From Acidithiobacillales bacterium SM1_46 (GTDB taxonomy: Bacteria; Pseudomonadota; Gammaproteobacteria; Acidiferrobacterales; Sulfurifustaceae): a stretch of 43,338 nucleotides of DNA. Made by a program: the position numbers and the translations under genes. A model generated the notes under the pieces. It was not told where the DNA came from and did not search any database. It saw only the letters and a list, made by a program, of their open reading frames with translations. The stretch is from positions 1 through 43,338 of the forward strand of contig LJVB01000015.1 in the NCBI GenBank assembly GCA_001304215.1, given 5' to 3'. Shown in pieces: positions 17,369 to 24,697 of the stretch (its first letter is position 1; each line of letters starts with the position of its first letter).

Positions 17369-17697
17369 CGCTGCACCACCACGCCGCGCACGGTAAAGCT
17401 TGAAACGAGCTCCACCTCGGGAAAGACGGGATTGAGCGCCTTGAGATACTTGCGACCGTTCTCGACCACATACTGCCGGAAGGTTGTCTCGCCCGCGTAG
17501 TCGATTACCACATAGGCGCCGGAGTGCGGCGGCATGGCCGGATCGACAATGATTATGTGTCCATCAACGAACTCCGGCGCCATGCTGTCGCCAATCACCC
17601 GCAAGGCGTACGGCTCGGCGTCGGCGCAAGAGCTGATCTCGGCGTCCGCTATCGCGTGTTCAGTACTAATGGGTATGTTTTTGAACTTCTGACTCAT
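17329..17697 (-). CDS. S24/LexA-like protein without HTH domain
   Basis: The 122-residue protein is only the LexA/UmuD-like peptidase fold. Ser38 is in the GDSM motif (VIGDSMAPEF). Where LexA has its catalytic Lys (TVKRL), this protein has Arg74 (TTFRQY), so autocleavage may be lost. No DNA-binding domain is present. The tail is strongly basic (RAGRRRKEHKHYY). The ATG at 17697 begins the protein-like part. The frame is open to 17775, but that section is unlike protein. The gene overlaps the end of a broken TetR-type gene on the same strand, and a 40-base piece of its end is duplicated downstream. Possible roles in stress response are speculation. Confidence 0.78.
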   Translation of the reverse strand: MSQKFKNIPISTEHAIADAEISSCADAEPYALRVIGDSMAPEFVDGHIIIVDPAMPPHSGAYVVIDYAGETTFRQYVVENGRKYLKALNPVFPEVELVSSFTVRGVVVQRAGRRRKEHKHYY

Positions 17698-18285
17698 GGC
17701 GACCCCCCGAAGCCGCGCTGCGCAAGCGATCAGTACCGACGCCCGGAACCCAGCGCGCACAGGGCTCCGCGGCACTAAGCAGGCGGAACAGAAGCTCCCG
17801 TGTACGGCGTGACTGCTCCGAGTGATCCGACATCCAACAGATGAAGGTGGCGAGATAGATTGACGTAAGTGCGGTCTCTTCGAATGCCCGCCACGGAAAG
17901 GGCGCTCGGCGGCCGGCCGCTTCCCGCCACCATTGCACGGTTCGACTGATGCGCATCAATCCAGCCCACTGGAAATGCACATGACCGAACTCAAGCTTAC
18001 CGAGAATCATCTCACGCGTCGCGCGCCGGTGCGCGGCAAGCGCGCCCGATCGCGCGAAGGCAGGTCCGCGACCTCGGGCGCTGCCGCAGCCACTAACATG
18101 GCGTGATCCGCCCGGTCGAACCAGGCATCGACAATGTCTTCCTTTTCGCGAAAACACGAGCGCACGTCGCTCAGCCCGATTCCTAGTCGCCGCGCCACCT
18201 CGTGGAGTCGCACCTGCTCCCACGAGGATTCCTCGGCCAAAGCGAGTGCGGCATCTACAATGCGATCCTGCAGTAATGGGTCCAT
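17666..18285 (-). pseudogene. TetR-family regulator broken by a frameshift
   Basis: Frame one (18285 to 18007) encodes a TetR helix-turn-helix N-terminus: IVDAALALAEESSWEQVRLHEVARRLGIGLSDV. Frame two (open 18223 to 17666) encodes the matching C-terminal ligand domain, starting near FARSGALAAHRR and containing ISRTVQWWREAAG and TSIYLATFICWM. The join falls about 18045-18070. Compared with family members I recall, roughly ten codons are also absent at that point, so a small deletion is likely, not a single-base slip. The reading frame ends inside the S24-like gene. Either a true pseudogene or an assembly error would explain it. Confidence 0.7.
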
Positions 18286-18350
18286 GGCGGGGACTCGTAG
18301 CGCTCGAATTCTATGCCGTCGGGGCGCGGCCGGGACGTCGCCGCAGACAC

Positions 18351-19229
18351 CTAGCCGCGCGCCGGGTTTGCGGCCGAGCGACGCATGATCGCCTCGACCA
18401 TCGCCACCTTCACGAGATCAGGATTCAGCACCTCGGGTAGCAACTGGCGCAGATGATAGAGCTTCTCCGCCTGTCGGCAAGCGGCCTGTTCGAGGCGATC
18501 CCGCGTTCCGCGCGTCAAATTGCTGTGCGTCAGCAGTCCGGGTGCGAGCCAGTCATGATAATCGCGTATCAGGCCGCGTTCGGCCTCGGTCTCCCAGCGC
18601 TCGCTCACCAGCAACTCCGGAAACGCCTCACGAACCAGTCGTCGCCCGCGCAGAGCATCGCTGATTCCATTCCCGCCGAGTCCCATCCCGCTGCCGTCCT
18701 CGGATCGCACGAACCACTGCGCGCGCACGCGCACACCGGCCGCCTTCTGCACACAGCGGCTCACCAGTTCACGATGAGCAATGAGTGAAACGGTGTTGCC
18801 AGAACTGAAGGTACGTGAAACAAAGCTGTCGTCGCCGGCAAGCGCCGGGTGCCACTGCGGAGTGAATGTCGGCGGTGGAGCAGCACGTTCGAGCGTGCTG
18901 GTGAGCAGCGCAAGCGGTACCTGCTCGCGCCCATCCAGCAGCCAGAGTTCCTGTCGATCCGCAAGCGGAAATGGCAATACTGGCGCGCTCCGCATCGCGT
19001 CGAAAAACGCCCGCGTGCGATCAGTCTCAATCAGATTGCCACTACCGTCCGCGCGCCACACTGCCCGTCCCGCGAAGCGCGGGTAGCGGCTCTGCACGCG
19101 CACTTGCCACGTGATGCCATCCGGACTCATGGCCCGGAAGCCCGGAAGATCCACCACCTGGACGGTGCCTTGATAGGGCGAGAGCCGGCGCAGACTGTAG
19201 TAACGCACATCGTCCATACACATCATCAT
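18351..19229 (-). CDS. conserved hypothetical protein, 292 aa
   Basis: I do not recognise a family. It is a soluble-looking protein with a beta-rich first half (DVRYYSLRRLSPYQGTVQVV, GITWQVRVQSRYPR) and a helical C-terminus (about residues 220-285). No signal peptide, membrane segment or clear catalytic motif is seen. Several ATGs cluster at 19217-19229, and the first is used here. It lies 92 bases downstream of xerC on the same strand and could be co-transcribed. The balanced amino-acid pattern argues that it is real. Confidence 0.72.
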   Translation of the reverse strand: MMMCMDDVRYYSLRRLSPYQGTVQVVDLPGFRAMSPDGITWQVRVQSRYPRFAGRAVWRADGSGNLIETDRTRAFFDAMRSAPVLPFPLADRQELWLLDGREQVPLALLTSTLERAAPPPTFTPQWHPALAGDDSFVSRTFSSGNTVSLIAHRELVSRCVQKAAGVRVRAQWFVRSEDGSGMGLGGNGISDALRGRRLVREAFPELLVSERWETEAERGLIRDYHDWLAPGLLTHSNLTRGTRDRLEQAACRQAEKLYHLRQLLPEVLNPDLVKVAMVEAIMRRSAANPARG

Positions 19230-19321
19230 CGCGCTTTCCCGGGAACTTGGCGATCCCCGGATTGGCCGGCCCGTGGCGTCTGGCAGGCCCGCCAGCGGTT
19301 CTCCCGCCAGCGACGTAACGT

Positions 19322-20254
19322 CTATGAGACAGCTTTCTTGCGGCGCGCCCTCGGGTGCGCCTGGTCGTAGACGCGGGCGAGATGCTGAAAATCGAGATGG
19401 GTGTAAATCTGGGTCGTCGACAGATTGGCGTGACCGAGAAGCTCCTGCACGGCACGCAGATCACCGCTCGATTCAAGCAGATGCGACGCGAACGAGTGGC
19501 GCAACATGTGCGGATGCACGTGCCGGCCGAGGCCCTGGCGATGCGCGACGAGTGCGACGCGTTGCTCGATCGCCCGCCCCGACAGCCGCTCCCCGCGCTG
19601 ACTGACGAACAGGGCCGCCTCGCTGGTACCCGCGAGGCGAGCGCGCGCTGGTAACCACGCCCGAATTGCATCAGCGGCGGCGCTGCCAACCGGTATCACC
19701 CGCTCCTTGGCTCCCTTGCCAGTAACGCGCACGAGCGACTCGCTGAAATCCAGATCGACCAGGTTCAGCGCCGCGAGTTCGGCGAGACGCAGACCGGAGG
19801 AATAGAACAACTCGAGCATGGCGCGATCACGCCGCGCAATCGGACCATCGCCAACCGCCTCGACCAGACGAACCGCCTCGTCGGTGCTGAGCGCCTGGGG
19901 CAAGCGCCGCGGCGCGCGCGGTGCCGGCACTCCAACGGCCGGGCTGCGTCGCGCCAAGCCCTCGCGCACGAGGAAACGATAGAACGAGCGAGTCGCTGAG
20001 AGGATGCGCTGAATGCTCTTGGGGGCCAGCCGCGCATGATGCAGCGAGGCCACAAATTGACGCACATCGGGCGTTGTCAGCGCCGCCCAATCAGTTCGCC
20101 CATTGCGTGCGCAGAACTCTTCCAGCCGCACCAGGTCACGGCGATAACTCTCGACGGTGTGCGCGGCGGCACGCCGCTCATTCTGGAGATAACGGAGAAA
20201 CTGCCTGACCGCCGATTGGGAATCGACAGCGGCATGCTGGCGAACGCGGCTCAC
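19322..20254 (-). CDS. xerC: tyrosine recombinase XerC
   Basis: The 310-residue recombinase resolves chromosome dimers at dif together with XerD. The N-terminal SAM-like core-binding domain spans about residues 12-100 and the catalytic domain about 120-295. The active-site set is complete: Arg156 (SSGLRLAEL), Lys180 (VTGKGAKER), His249-x2-Arg252 (HMLRHSF), His275 (LLGHANLS) and Tyr284 (TTQIYTH). The ATG overlaps the stop of the DUF484 gene by 4 bases. The dapF-DUF484-xerC order is widely conserved in Gammaproteobacteria, which favours XerC over XerD. Confidence 0.95.
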   Translation of the reverse strand: MSRVRQHAAVDSQSAVRQFLRYLQNERRAAAHTVESYRRDLVRLEEFCARNGRTDWAALTTPDVRQFVASLHHARLAPKSIQRILSATRSFYRFLVREGLARRSPAVGVPAPRAPRRLPQALSTDEAVRLVEAVGDGPIARRDRAMLELFYSSGLRLAELAALNLVDLDFSESLVRVTGKGAKERVIPVGSAAADAIRAWLPARARLAGTSEAALFVSQRGERLSGRAIEQRVALVAHRQGLGRHVHPHMLRHSFASHLLESSGDLRAVQELLGHANLSTTQIYTHLDFQHLARVYDQAHPRARRKKAVS

Positions 20255-20955
20255 CGCAGGTAACGCACCAGCCCCTGCATCAGCAAGTCACCGAGCCGCG
20301 CAAGATACACCGTGCCCATGCCGGGGTGGAAACGATGTGGATCGTGGCTGCCGAGCGCGAGCACGCCACGCGGATTCTTGTCGCCGAGCGGGATGATCGC
20401 ACAGGAGCGGATATCCGCCACGCGCTCGCCAAACAGATAGCGCTGCAACCCTTCGTCAAACTCACCGCCGCAAAGAGGCTTGCCGCTCGCGAGTTCAGTG
20501 AACACCGCTGCAAGCCGGTGGTCATCTTCAAGCACCAGTTCCGGTCCGTTGGGTGACGAATCGGCGCGGCCGCGCAGGCGCACCACTACCGCTTCCAATC
20601 CGAATTCCTGGCGCAGCAACTCGCGCGCCGCCTCGATAGCATCCTCAAAGTTGCGCGCCTCCAGCAGCGCCAACGCGAATTGGTGCAGCCGCTTGCCAAG
20701 CGCGTCGTTTTCGCGTGCGATGCTTACCAACTCGCGCAACTGGCGTTGCAGGCCCTGCTCACGTTCGCGCAGCAGCTGTACCTGGCGCTCGATGAGGGAT
20801 ACCGCAGGCCCGCCCACCTCATGCGAAATCCTGATGCGAGCCAGCGCCTCGGGATGGCGATCGAAATAATCGGGGTGATCCTCCAGATAACGCGCGACCG
20901 CGTCTTCCCAGGAAAGTTCGTCCTGCGGATCGTCGTTCGAGAGCTTCTGTGTCAT
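20251..20955 (-). CDS. DUF484 family protein
   Basis: The 234-residue protein fits DUF484. An acidic N-terminus is followed by [21 protein letters not shown], a coiled-coil stretch (about residues 57-100) and a GAF-like C-terminal domain ([29 protein letters not shown]). The role is unknown, but the gene sits between dapF and xerC in many Gammaproteobacteria. Both ends overlap neighbours by 4 bases (ATGA with dapF upstream and with xerC downstream), indicating a tightly coupled operon. Confidence 0.9.
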   Translation of the reverse strand: MTQKLSNDDPQDELSWEDAVARYLEDHPDYFDRHPEALARIRISHEVGGPAVSLIERQVQLLREREQGLQRQLRELVSIARENDALGKRLHQFALALLEARNFEDAIEAARELLRQEFGLEAVVVRLRGRADSSPNGPELVLEDDHRLAAVFTELASGKPLCGGEFDEGLQRYLFGERVADIRSCAIIPLGDKNPRGVLALGSHDPHRFHPGMGTVYLARLGDLLMQGLVRYLR

Positions 20956-21791
20956 AAATGGTCGAGATCCAACGTGCCTTCGAATACCGTACTGGCCGGG
21001 CCCGTCATCGATACCGCGTGCCCTTCGCCCTCCCAGGTCACGTGCAAGCTCCCCCCGGGCAGACCCACCTCTACAGTAGCATCAAGCAGTCCCCGTTGGC
21101 GACCGGCGACAACGGCGGCGCAAGCCCCGGTCCCGCAGGCCAGAGTCTCGCCCGCGCCGCGCTCATAGACGCGTAGACGGATGTGACTGCGATCGACCAC
21201 TTGCATAAAACCGGCATTAACGCGCCGCGGGAAACGCGCATGGCGCTCAATGCGCGGTCCGTCGTCCGCGACGTCGGCCCGCTCAACGTCCGGGACGATC
21301 AACACGGCGTGGGGGTTTCCGATCGAGAGCACACTCACCCGGACCATGCGACCATCGATGTCGAGGTCGTACTGCTCGGCGCGTGCCGGCGCGTCGAAGG
21401 GAATGTCGGCGGGTTCGAATCGCGGCGTACCCATGTCGACCGTTACCTGCCCATCGGGCTCAAGCCGCGGGCGGATCACACCGGCCAGTGTCTCCACCGC
21501 AATCTCCCGCTTGTGGGTAAGGTCCTTGTCATGCACGAAACGCACGAAGCAGCGCGCACCATTTCCGCACTGCTCCACTTCGCCGCCATCGGCATTGAAG
21601 ATCCGATAACGAAAATCTGTGCCCGGCGTGCTCGAGCGCTCAACCAGGAGCACCTGGTCGCAACCGACACCAAAGTGGCGATCAGCGATTCGTCGAACCT
21701 GCTCTGTCGACAGCCGGAGGGCCCTTGTCACGCCGTCCAGCACGACAAAGTCATTACCGAGTCCTTGCATCTTGCTGAACGGAATCAACAT
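20952..21791 (-). CDS. dapF: diaminopimelate epimerase
   Basis: The 279-residue enzyme interconverts LL- and meso-diaminopimelate for lysine and peptidoglycan synthesis. It has the symmetric two-half fold with both catalytic cysteines, Cys75 (EQCGNGARC) and Cys219 ([10 protein letters not shown]). It starts [15 protein letters not shown] as expected. It is first of the dapF-DUF484-xerC set. In many relatives lysA lies directly upstream. Here a methyltransferase gene and a small membrane-protein gene on the opposite strand intervene. Confidence 0.96.
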   Translation of the reverse strand: MLIPFSKMQGLGNDFVVLDGVTRALRLSTEQVRRIADRHFGVGCDQVLLVERSSTPGTDFRYRIFNADGGEVEQCGNGARCFVRFVHDKDLTHKREIAVETLAGVIRPRLEPDGQVTVDMGTPRFEPADIPFDAPARAEQYDLDIDGRMVRVSVLSIGNPHAVLIVPDVERADVADDGPRIERHARFPRRVNAGFMQVVDRSHIRLRVYERGAGETLACGTGACAAVVAGRQRGLLDATVEVGLPGGSLHVTWEGEGHAVSMTGPASTVFEGTLDLDHL

Positions 21792-21847
21792 TAAAAAAGC
21801 TTACCATGCTTGCAGCAGGCGCCTGAAACCTGAAATAGTAAACAGGC

Positions 21848-22117
21848 ATGAAAGCGTACGTCCTCAATCACTTCAACACGCTGCGCACCTCGAAGAACCA
21901 CCGCCTGCGCAAGACGGTCGGCGTGCTGCTGGTCATCGGCGGCATGCTTGGCTTCCTGCCGGTACTGGGTTACTGGATGCTGCCACTTGGGTTGGCGTTG
22001 TTGTCTGTCGACTGGCCGTGGGCAAGGCGCATCTTCCGGCACCTGCGCATCGCCTGGGGGCGCAACTATCAGCGGGTCATGCGCTGGCGCGCGCGACTGT
22101 TGCCGAACCGCCACTGA
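21848..22117 (+). CDS. small PGPGW-like membrane protein
   Basis: The 89-residue protein has one or two hydrophobic helices (about residues 22-55) and the segment LGYWMLPLGLALLSVDWPWARR, resembling the PGPGW-type putative transmembrane family. The C-terminus is strongly basic. The role is unknown. It reads opposite to the lysA and dapF genes that flank it and is divergent from dapF, with 56 bases between the starts. Confidence 0.75.
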   Translation: MKAYVLNHFNTLRTSKNHRLRKTVGVLLVIGGMLGFLPVLGYWMLPLGLALLSVDWPWARRIFRHLRIAWGRNYQRVMRWRARLLPNRH

Positions 22118-22147
22118 CAGGCTGGTGACTGTGCCTACGAAACGCCG

Positions 22148-22813
22148 TCATGCACGCGGCATCATCCCATGAACAAGCAGATGCCGATCGCTGACGGTCT
22201 CGACCTTGAACGCCAACCCGGCCTGCCGCAACTGGACCCGCACCTCATCGGGCCGGAATGCAGCGCATAGCGAATTGGCGAAATCGCGCCGCAGAATCTC
22301 CGGCTCCGCCACCGCGTGGGCGGAAACCAGGGCATCCACCGCCTCGCGCGAGGGTGGACGAAACAGATCCATCACCAGCACCGCGGCGCCAGGCAGGGCG
22401 AGCGACTGAATGGCACGCCACATCACCGTCGGGTCGTGCAGATGATGCAAGAGACTGTTGCTGATTACCGTGTCGAAATCACGCGAGATTCCCGCGAGGT
22501 CCGGCAACCGGAGGTGATGCAGCACGATGCGCGCCTCGAGACCTGCGTCCCGCACCGCGGTCTGTGCGCAACGAAGCATCGCCGGCGCCCCATCAATGGC
22601 CGTGAGCTGCCCTTGTGGCCAGGCACGCGCAAAGCGCACGCTGATATCGGCGGCACCGCAGCCCAGATCGAGGATCCGGCGCGGCGCGTGGGCGGGAAAC
22701 AGGCGCCGAAAATGATCGACGAAGGCCTGGTGAGGTACGCTGAAGTCCGCCTGCGCGTAGGCCTCGGCCTGCGCCTGCTGGTCCATCAGCTCAGGCTCCG
22801 GCACGCGCTCCAT
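22148..22813 (-). CDS. class I SAM-dependent methyltransferase
   Basis: The 221-residue protein has the Rossmann methyltransferase core: motif I DLGCGAADI (about residues 49-57), acidic motif II end LTAIDGAPAM, a DTVISNSLLHHLHD motif IV and a late RQAGLAFKVE strand. The substrate is not predictable, though the N-terminal acidic and Gln-rich stretch is unusual. Its start follows the lysA stop by 12 bases on the same strand, so it should be co-transcribed as lptM-lysA-methyltransferase. Nothing ties it to lysine synthesis chemically. Confidence 0.82.
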   Translation of the reverse strand: MERVPEPELMDQQAQAEAYAQADFSVPHQAFVDHFRRLFPAHAPRRILDLGCGAADISVRFARAWPQGQLTAIDGAPAMLRCAQTAVRDAGLEARIVLHHLRLPDLAGISRDFDTVISNSLLHHLHDPTVMWRAIQSLALPGAAVLVMDLFRPPSREAVDALVSAHAVAEPEILRRDFANSLCAAFRPDEVRVQLRQAGLAFKVETVSDRHLLVHGMMPRA

Positions 22814-22825
22814 ACATGCTCCCGT

Positions 22826-24091
22826 CTAACCGGGAAGCAGCGACTCCGCTGCGAGCAACTCGTCGAGGCTTTCGCGCCGACGCACGACCTGGAAGCGATC
22901 GCCGTCGACCATGACCTCGGCGGCACGTGGGCGGGTATTGTAGTTCGAGCTCATCGCCATACCGTAGGCACCCGCCGAGGCCACAACCAGCAGATCACCC
23001 GCCTCGATGCCGAGCTCGCGATTGCGCCCCAGAAAATCGCCGCTCTCGCACACCGGTCCGACCACATCGTAAACGCGCGGTGTGCGCGGCGCATCCACTT
23101 TCACCGGCGCGATATCGTGCCAGGCGTCGTAGAGCGCCGGGCGCATGAGATCGTTCATGCCGGCATCCACGATCGCGAAGTTGCGCACTCCTCCCAGCTT
23201 CAGGTACAGCACGCGCGCGAGCAGCACGCCAGCGTTGCCAACGATGGCGCGCCCGGGCTGAATCATGAGTCGCAGGCGCTGGTAGCGCGACCCGAGACCC
23301 TGCAGGCGATTGAGGATAGCGAGCACATAATCATCTGGCTCGGGTGGGCTTTCGTCACGGTAGTTGATGCCGAGTCCGCCACCAAGATCGAGATGTTCAA
23401 GTTCGATACCGGCATCGCCAAGTTCGCCCACCAGCTCGACGACCCGTTCGAGGGCATCGACGAATGGATCCATGTCGGTAATTTGGGAACCAATATGGCA
23501 TCCCACGCCGGTGATCTGCAGGTGCGGAAGCGACTGCGCGCGCTGATAGATCGCGAGCGCGCGCTCGATCGGCACGCCGAACTTGCTTTCCTTCAACCCG
23601 GTAGAAATATAGGGGTGCGTAGCGGGATCGACATCCGGATTCACCCGCAGCGCCACCGGCGCGCGTTTGCCCATGCGGCCCGCGACCTCGTTCAATTGGT
23701 CGAGCTCAGGCTCTGACTCCACGTTGAAGCAGCCGATGCCGGCGGCGAGCGCAAGCTGCATCTCCTCGCGAGTCTTGCCGACGCCCGAGAACACCACCTT
23801 CGCGGTGTCGCCACCCGCGCGGCGCACGCGCTCCAGCTCACCACCCGAAACGATGTCAAATCCGGCGCCGAGTCGCACCAGCACATTAAGCAGCGCGAGC
23901 GTGGAATTGGCCTTGACCGCATAACAGACCTGATGCGCGCGCGTACCGAATGCCGCATCGAATGCCCGGTAACGCGCCTCGATCGCCGCCCGAGAATAGA
24001 TGTAGCACGGTGTGCCCACCTGCTCGGCAATCGCCGCGACGGGCACATCCTCGGCAAACAACTGCCGGTCACGGAAACCAAAAGGGTTCAT
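22826..24091 (-). CDS. lysA: diaminopimelate decarboxylase
   Basis: The 421-residue fold type III PLP enzyme makes L-lysine from meso-diaminopimelate. Lys60 (CYAVKANSTLALL) holds the PLP. HIGSQI, LDLGGGLGINY, IQPGRAIVGNAG and the GPVCESGDF active-site Cys block all follow in family order. The ATG at 24091 lies 6 bases after the lptM stop, and the methyltransferase gene follows. lysA with lptM next to divergent cyaY is a familiar gammaproteobacterial layout. Confidence 0.96.
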   Translation of the reverse strand: MNPFGFRDRQLFAEDVPVAAIAEQVGTPCYIYSRAAIEARYRAFDAAFGTRAHQVCYAVKANSTLALLNVLVRLGAGFDIVSGGELERVRRAGGDTAKVVFSGVGKTREEMQLALAAGIGCFNVESEPELDQLNEVAGRMGKRAPVALRVNPDVDPATHPYISTGLKESKFGVPIERALAIYQRAQSLPHLQITGVGCHIGSQITDMDPFVDALERVVELVGELGDAGIELEHLDLGGGLGINYRDESPPEPDDYVLAILNRLQGLGSRYQRLRLMIQPGRAIVGNAGVLLARVLYLKLGGVRNFAIVDAGMNDLMRPALYDAWHDIAPVKVDAPRTPRVYDVVGPVCESGDFLGRNRELGIEAGDLLVVASAGAYGMAMSSNYNTRPRAAEVMVDGDRFQVVRRRESLDELLAAESLLPG

Positions 24092-24097
24092 GCAAGC

Positions 24098-24244
24098 TCA
24101 GGGCCGGGAAGCCGCTTCCGGCGGTTTGCCGGCGTCCGGTGGCAAGTAGAGCGGCCCGCGCTTGCCGCATCCGCCTGCAAGCAGAAGAACGATCAGCAAC
24201 AGTCCGGCCAGGCGCCCGTAGCGCGAATCCATACGCGTGTCCAT
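24098..24244 (-). CDS. lptM: LptM (YifL-like) small lipoprotein
   Basis: A 48-residue lipoprotein has a signal peptide and lipobox LLLAGGC, then the family-typical GKRGPLYLPP. LptM assists oxidative maturation of the LptD/E outer-membrane translocon in E. coli. It is easy to miss because of its size. Starts at 24244 and 24232 are both possible. lysA begins 6 bases downstream, and the position beside lysA and divergent cyaY is the conserved one. Confidence 0.88.
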   Translation of the reverse strand: MDTRMDSRYGRLAGLLLIVLLLAGGCGKRGPLYLPPDAGKPPEAASRP

Positions 24245-24257
24245 GGTGTGGCCGCGT

Positions 24258-24286
24258 AGTGTAGCCTGCCACTGCTTTGCGATAAA
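24258..24286 (-). promoter_or_regulatory. candidate promoter for lptM-lysA
   Basis: On the reverse strand there is TACACT (24258-24263, four of six) as -10 and TTTATC (24281-24286, three of six) as -35, with a 17-base spacer. The -10 ends 14 bases before the upstream lptM start. Weak, but well placed. Confidence 0.35.
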
Positions 24287-24376
24287 CCGTATCCTTGAGA
24301 CACCATGACGCGCCTGTGGCGCTCCGGTAACATCGCGCCATCCCGACCATCGACACTAGTTACGGAATCCCGGAAC

Positions 24377-24697
24377 ATGAAGGACGCGGAATTCAAGCGC
24401 CAGTTCGACGCCACGCTGTTAGCGATCGAACAGGCGATCGAGAACAGCGACGCTGACATCGAGTTCGAGACTGCCAACGACATTCTGACACTCGAATTCC
24501 CCAACCGCAGCAAGATCATCATCAACGCCCAGTCGGCCGTCCGCCAGCTCTGGGTCGCGGCGCGCAGTGGCGGTTTCCACTATGACTTCGACGCCGCGAG
24601 CGGTACATGGCGCAGCCACCAAACAGGCGTGGAGCTGTTCGCGGAACTTTCACGCCTCGCAAGCGAGCAGGCCGGCGAGGCTATCCGCCTCGCTTGA
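24377..24697 (+). CDS. cyaY: CyaY, bacterial frataxin
   Basis: The 106-residue protein is full length for CyaY. An acidic first helix (MKDAEFKRQFDATLLAIEQAIE) is followed by the beta sheet (LTLEFPNRSKIIINAQ, RQLWVAARSGGFHYDF) and a helical C-terminus. It binds iron and modulates iron-sulfur cluster assembly through IscS. The frame is open to 24305, but the ATG at 24377 fits the family start. It runs divergent from lptM. Its 3' end overlaps the 3' end of lon by 17 bases on the opposite strand. Confidence 0.94.
   Translation: MKDAEFKRQFDATLLAIEQAIENSDADIEFETANDILTLEFPNRSKIIINAQSAVRQLWVAARSGGFHYDFDAASGTWRSHQTGVELFAELSRLASEQAGEAIRLA

Noticed and set aside
22316-23716. A 466-codon open frame on the + strand opposite lysA and the methyltransferase
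   Set aside because: Antisense to clearly recognised enzymes, no family motif, shadow-type composition.
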